Positions 5,039-5,854 of a DNA stretch of 5,854 nt are shown piece by piece. Source of the DNA: Geoglobus sp. (GTDB lineage Archaea; Halobacteriota; Archaeoglobi; Archaeoglobales; Archaeoglobaceae); assembly GCA_027019885.1 (NCBI GenBank), contig JALUWC010000532.1, positions 1 to 5,854 of the forward strand. Reading direction: 5' to 3'. The notes below the pieces were generated by a model, which was not told the origin of the DNA, did no database searches, and saw only the letters and a program-made list of their open reading frames with translations. The translations under genes were made by a program, and so were the position numbers. The stretch's first letter is position 1; each line of letters begins with the position of its first letter.

Positions 5039-5331
5039 AGTGCTAAACTCACTCCGACCAAGATCCCTCCAACTGCGATACCTACCCCAGTTGAACTGCT
5101 TATCAATCCAGCCTCGAGCAAGAAATTAGCCATTTCTGGTGTTATCCGTATAAGCCCAGCTCCTACCAAAGCTGAACCAGCAGCACCCGCTCCATTTCCT
5201 TGCGATGCAAGATACGCTGCCAAGTCAGCGATGTTTATTGCCGGCACCACAGCCATCGCTAAAAGTCCTAAAACCATCCCAACAGCCAGCCATTTTATTA
5301 CTTCTTCATCCCAGTTTTTCACAGCATACAT
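5035..5331 (-). CDS. Circular-bacteriocin-like precursor peptide (right copy)
   Basis: A 98-residue hydrophobic peptide, first gene of the right-hand locus. The leader MYAVKNWDEEVIKW is shared with the left copy, followed by a hydrophobic helix ending AVVPAI at about 32. The rest (about 33-98) is a Gly/Ala/Leu/Ser-rich segment with NGAGAAGSALVGAGL, then ITPEMANFLLEAGLISSS at 63-80, and a GVGIAVGGILVGVSLAL tail ending in Leu. Only scattered positions of this C-terminal part match the left peptide (notably TPE(L/M)A..L..AG), so leader and core evolve differently, as in ribosomal peptide antibiotics. The length and hydrophobic, nearly uncharged core fit the less basic group of circular bacteriocins; the cleavage point is unknown. 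ATG 5331 has an excellent GAGGAGGT Shine-Dalgarno seven bases upstream and a TATA-like element further up. No cysteine lies in the core, excluding lanthipeptide or disulfide classes. Confidence 0.72.
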   Translation of the reverse strand: MYAVKNWDEEVIKWLAVGMVLGLLAMAVVPAINIADLAAYLASQGNGAGAAGSALVGAGLIRITPEMANFLLEAGLISSSTGVGIAVGGILVGVSLAL

Positions 5332-5338
5332 CCTATCT

Positions 5339-5346
5339 ACCTCCTC
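5339..5346 (-). promoter_or_regulatory. Strong Shine-Dalgarno of the right peptide gene
   Basis: GAGGAGGT on the minus strand, seven bases before ATG 5331, is the best ribosome binding site in the window. It fixes the start of the peptide and suggests high-level translation of the precursor. Confidence 0.75.
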
Positions 5347-5378
5347 AACTCAATCCTACTTATACTTTACCCTCCTCC

Positions 5379-5392
5379 TATATAACTTTTAC
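5379..5392 (-). promoter_or_regulatory. BRE/TATA promoter of the right peptide locus
   Basis: GTAAAAG (BRE-like) followed by TTATATA (TATA box) on the minus strand. A start about 25 bases downstream, near 5356, would leave a leader of about 25 bases containing the Shine-Dalgarno. It probably drives the right-hand locus; with gaps of 34 bases or less all the way down to 1924, one transcript could cover both loci. Confidence 0.55.
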
Positions 5393-5428
5393 TCTTCATG
5401 TTTTTTTTTCTCAAATGGAAAAGTAAAA

Positions 5429-5440
5429 TTTATTAAATAT
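5429..5440 (+). promoter_or_regulatory. Possible TATA element of the Yip1-family gene
   Basis: TTTATTAAATAT on the plus strand lies about 25 bases before ATG 5458, the spacing expected for a leaderless archaeal message; no Shine-Dalgarno precedes the ATG. A nine-base T-run at 5401-5409 separates it from the divergent peptide promoter. The match is AT-rich and weak. Confidence 0.35.
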
Positions 5441-5457
5441 AACTAAAACTGAAAGAC

Positions 5458-5854
5458 ATGAAGCTGATAACCAATCCGAATGCTTTCTTTGAAGAGATAA
5501 ATAATAAAGATACAAGAATAAAAATTCCATTGCTGACATTAATAACACCATTAGCAGTTTTAACTTCATTATACCAATATATTTTAATAGGTAAGTTATC
5601 TCAGGCCTTCCCGGAAGGAATAGCTAAGTTCCTCACTGTTGGAGCCTACATCGGAATAATAGGCTCATTCATTGGAATCTTTGCAGTCTGGTTGATTTTA
5701 TCCGTAATCATGCACGGCTTGTCAGCTTTCTTCGATGGAGAAGGCTCTTTCAGAAGAACCTTTGAGTTCACTGGCTACGGTTTCCTTCCTTCTCTCATCG
5801 GTTCAGCAATAACAGTCCCGATGTCAGTTAATTACATCTTAAATGCCGAAATCC
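5458..5854 (+). CDS. Yip1-family membrane protein, N-terminal part, cut by the window edge
   Basis: The open frame runs from ATG 5458 to the window end (132 residues visible). Seen: a short amphipathic N-terminus with NPNAFFEEI, typical of Yip1-domain proteins (PF04893), transmembrane helices at about 22-44 and 59-86, then the family hallmark HGLSAFFDGEGSFRRTFEF followed by TGYGFLPSLIGSAITVP, i.e. a polar Gly-rich loop leading into a Gly-Tyr-x-x-x-P helix. Prokaryotic Yip1 proteins have no settled function; some lie next to ABC transporters or peptide-export genes. It is transcribed divergently from the peptide locus across a 126-bp intergenic region, so a link (export or tolerance of the peptide) is possible but unproven. 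Two more helices are expected beyond the right edge. Confidence 0.82.
   Translation, partial: MKLITNPNAFFEEINNKDTRIKIPLLTLITPLAVLTSLYQYILIGKLSQAFPEGIAKFLTVGAYIGIIGSFIGIFAVWLILSVIMHGLSAFFDGEGSFRRTFEFTGYGFLPSLIGSAITVPMSVNYILNAEI

Noticed and set aside
3288..5331. Type IV pilin (class III signal) interpretation of the two peptides
   Set aside because: There is no lysine/glycine-type prepilin cleavage motif before the hydrophobic helix and no pilus genes are nearby; the SpoIIM neighbour fits a peptide-antibiotic locus better. It is not fully excluded.
5205..5446. Plus-strand open frames opposite the right peptide gene
   Set aside because: They are antisense to a conserved coding sequence and low in complexity.

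Overview
The window looks archaeal, most likely from a hyperthermophilic euryarchaeon of the Archaeoglobales type. The evidence is a GPN-loop GTPase, an AMMECR1-family gene and a Cas4-like gene with archaeal character, GGTG-type Shine-Dalgarno sites, BRE/TATA-like promoters and a Yip1-family membrane protein. The genus is an inference. No rRNA, tRNA, CRISPR array or transposase gene was seen.

Left part (about 1-1750) looks like ordinary chromosome: the N-terminal half of a GPN-loop GTPase (minus), a divergent Cas4-like Fe-S protein (plus) whose nuclease motifs look degenerate, and an AMMECR1-family gene (minus) whose stop codon overlaps that of the Cas4-like gene.

Centre and right part (about 1780-5335) is the interesting one. 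It is visibly more AT-rich, and every gene lies on the minus strand. Read in the direction of transcription it is one unit repeated: hydrophobic precursor-like peptide (97-98 aa), small membrane protein(s), SpoIIM/DUF95 membrane protein, HicB, HicA. The right-hand copy spans 5331-3595 and the left-hand copy 3581-1924. After the left hicA, the first 30 codons of a third peptide gene survive as a relic (1903-1814) with codon 7 turned into TAG. The peptides have a nearly invariant N-terminal leader (MYAV..WDEEVIKW) and a diverged Gly/Ala-rich hydrophobic C-terminal part. A short hydrophobic peptide with a SpoIIM/DUF95 protein and other small membrane proteins is the hallmark arrangement of circular (head-to-tail cyclised) bacteriocin loci. 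I therefore propose two tandem archaeal circular-bacteriocin-like loci, each carrying its own HicBA toxin-antitoxin pair.

Within each locus genes are packed with ATGA or TAATG overlaps or short gaps, so they are probably co-transcribed and translationally coupled. Two small genes too short for routine ORF calling fill 4628-5038: a 56-aa membrane protein, and a 79-aa two-helix membrane protein that is readable only through a -1 frameshift at an A-run. The two spoIIM genes share an 89-base block with one mismatch although their 5' halves have diverged, which suggests recent gene conversion.

Right edge: a divergent Yip1-family membrane protein starts at 5458 and runs off the window. It shares a 126-bp intergenic region with the right-hand peptide gene. 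An exporter and a maturation enzyme, if there are any, would have to lie outside this window.
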